A program made the translations under genes and the position numbers. Positions 19,968 through 20,000 of a DNA stretch of 20,000 bases are shown here, one piece after another. Origin of the DNA: Chrysomallon squamiferum (Eukaryota > Mollusca > Gastropoda > Neomphalida > Peltospiridae); NCBI GenBank assembly GCA_012295275.1, contig CM022669.1, forward strand, positions 15,412,672 through 15,432,671, written 5' to 3'. The notes beneath the pieces were generated by a model. That model did not search any database. It was not told the origin of the DNA and was given only the letters and a program-made list of their open reading frames with translations. Each line of letters starts with the position of its first letter. Within the stretch, counting starts at the first letter, position 1.

Positions 19968-20000
19968 AATTTCCAATGACGTTTATAATTTTTTGTTTGA

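Overview
The window looks like invertebrate nuclear DNA. It is strongly AT-rich, dense in microsatellites (GA, CA/GT, AAT, GATA, TACA and mononucleotide runs), and its more complex stretches keep many CpG dinucleotides. It has no compact gene layout, no bacterial signals and no long open reading frame. The repeat style and the intron-like character of most of it fit a large lophotrochozoan genome; a mollusc such as a cephalopod is my best guess. That assignment is an inference from composition only.

One interval stands out as probable coding sequence: the minus-strand exon 2171..1865. It is much more GC-rich than its surroundings, follows a good splice acceptor, ends in a stop and is followed by AATAAA signals. 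It encodes the C-terminal part of a secreted-type precursor with three N-glycosylation sequons, dibasic cleavage sites and a terminal six-cysteine block that ends in CC-F-F-N-S-Y. The order of cysteines recalls the arthropod neuropeptide trissin, but the spacing differs, so this is only a hypothesis. A second minus-strand interval (14499..14309) could be an upstream exon of matching splice phase, but the support is weak.

The clearest mobile element is a 196-bp non-autonomous pogo/Tigger-type DNA transposon at 15951..16146. It has imperfect terminal inverted repeats, flanking TA, and an internal block that I recognise from mammalian Tigger7/MER44-type repeats. Other structured features are a diverged tandem repeat of about 161 bp (5499..5838), a 35/36-bp minisatellite whose units each start with a homeodomain-type core (11101..11243), and a CRE/E-box/CCAAT/TATA cluster at 6207..6620 that reads as a minus-strand promoter.

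Layout: 1..1864 AT-rich noncoding with the presumed 3' flank; 1865..2171 exon; 2172..6200 intron-like DNA with GA and TC/AC microsatellites and the 161-bp repeat; 6207..6620 regulatory candidate; 6640..7290 purine-rich degenerate repeats; 7650..13520 microsatellite-dominated DNA; 13820..14720 a CpG-containing, repeat-poor island with the weak exon candidate; 15951..16146 Tigger-like element; 16500..20000 AT-rich DNA with CA/TACA arrays and a few short motifs. If the exon, the regulatory cluster and the island belong to one gene, it would be transcribed on the minus strand, but nothing here proves that link.
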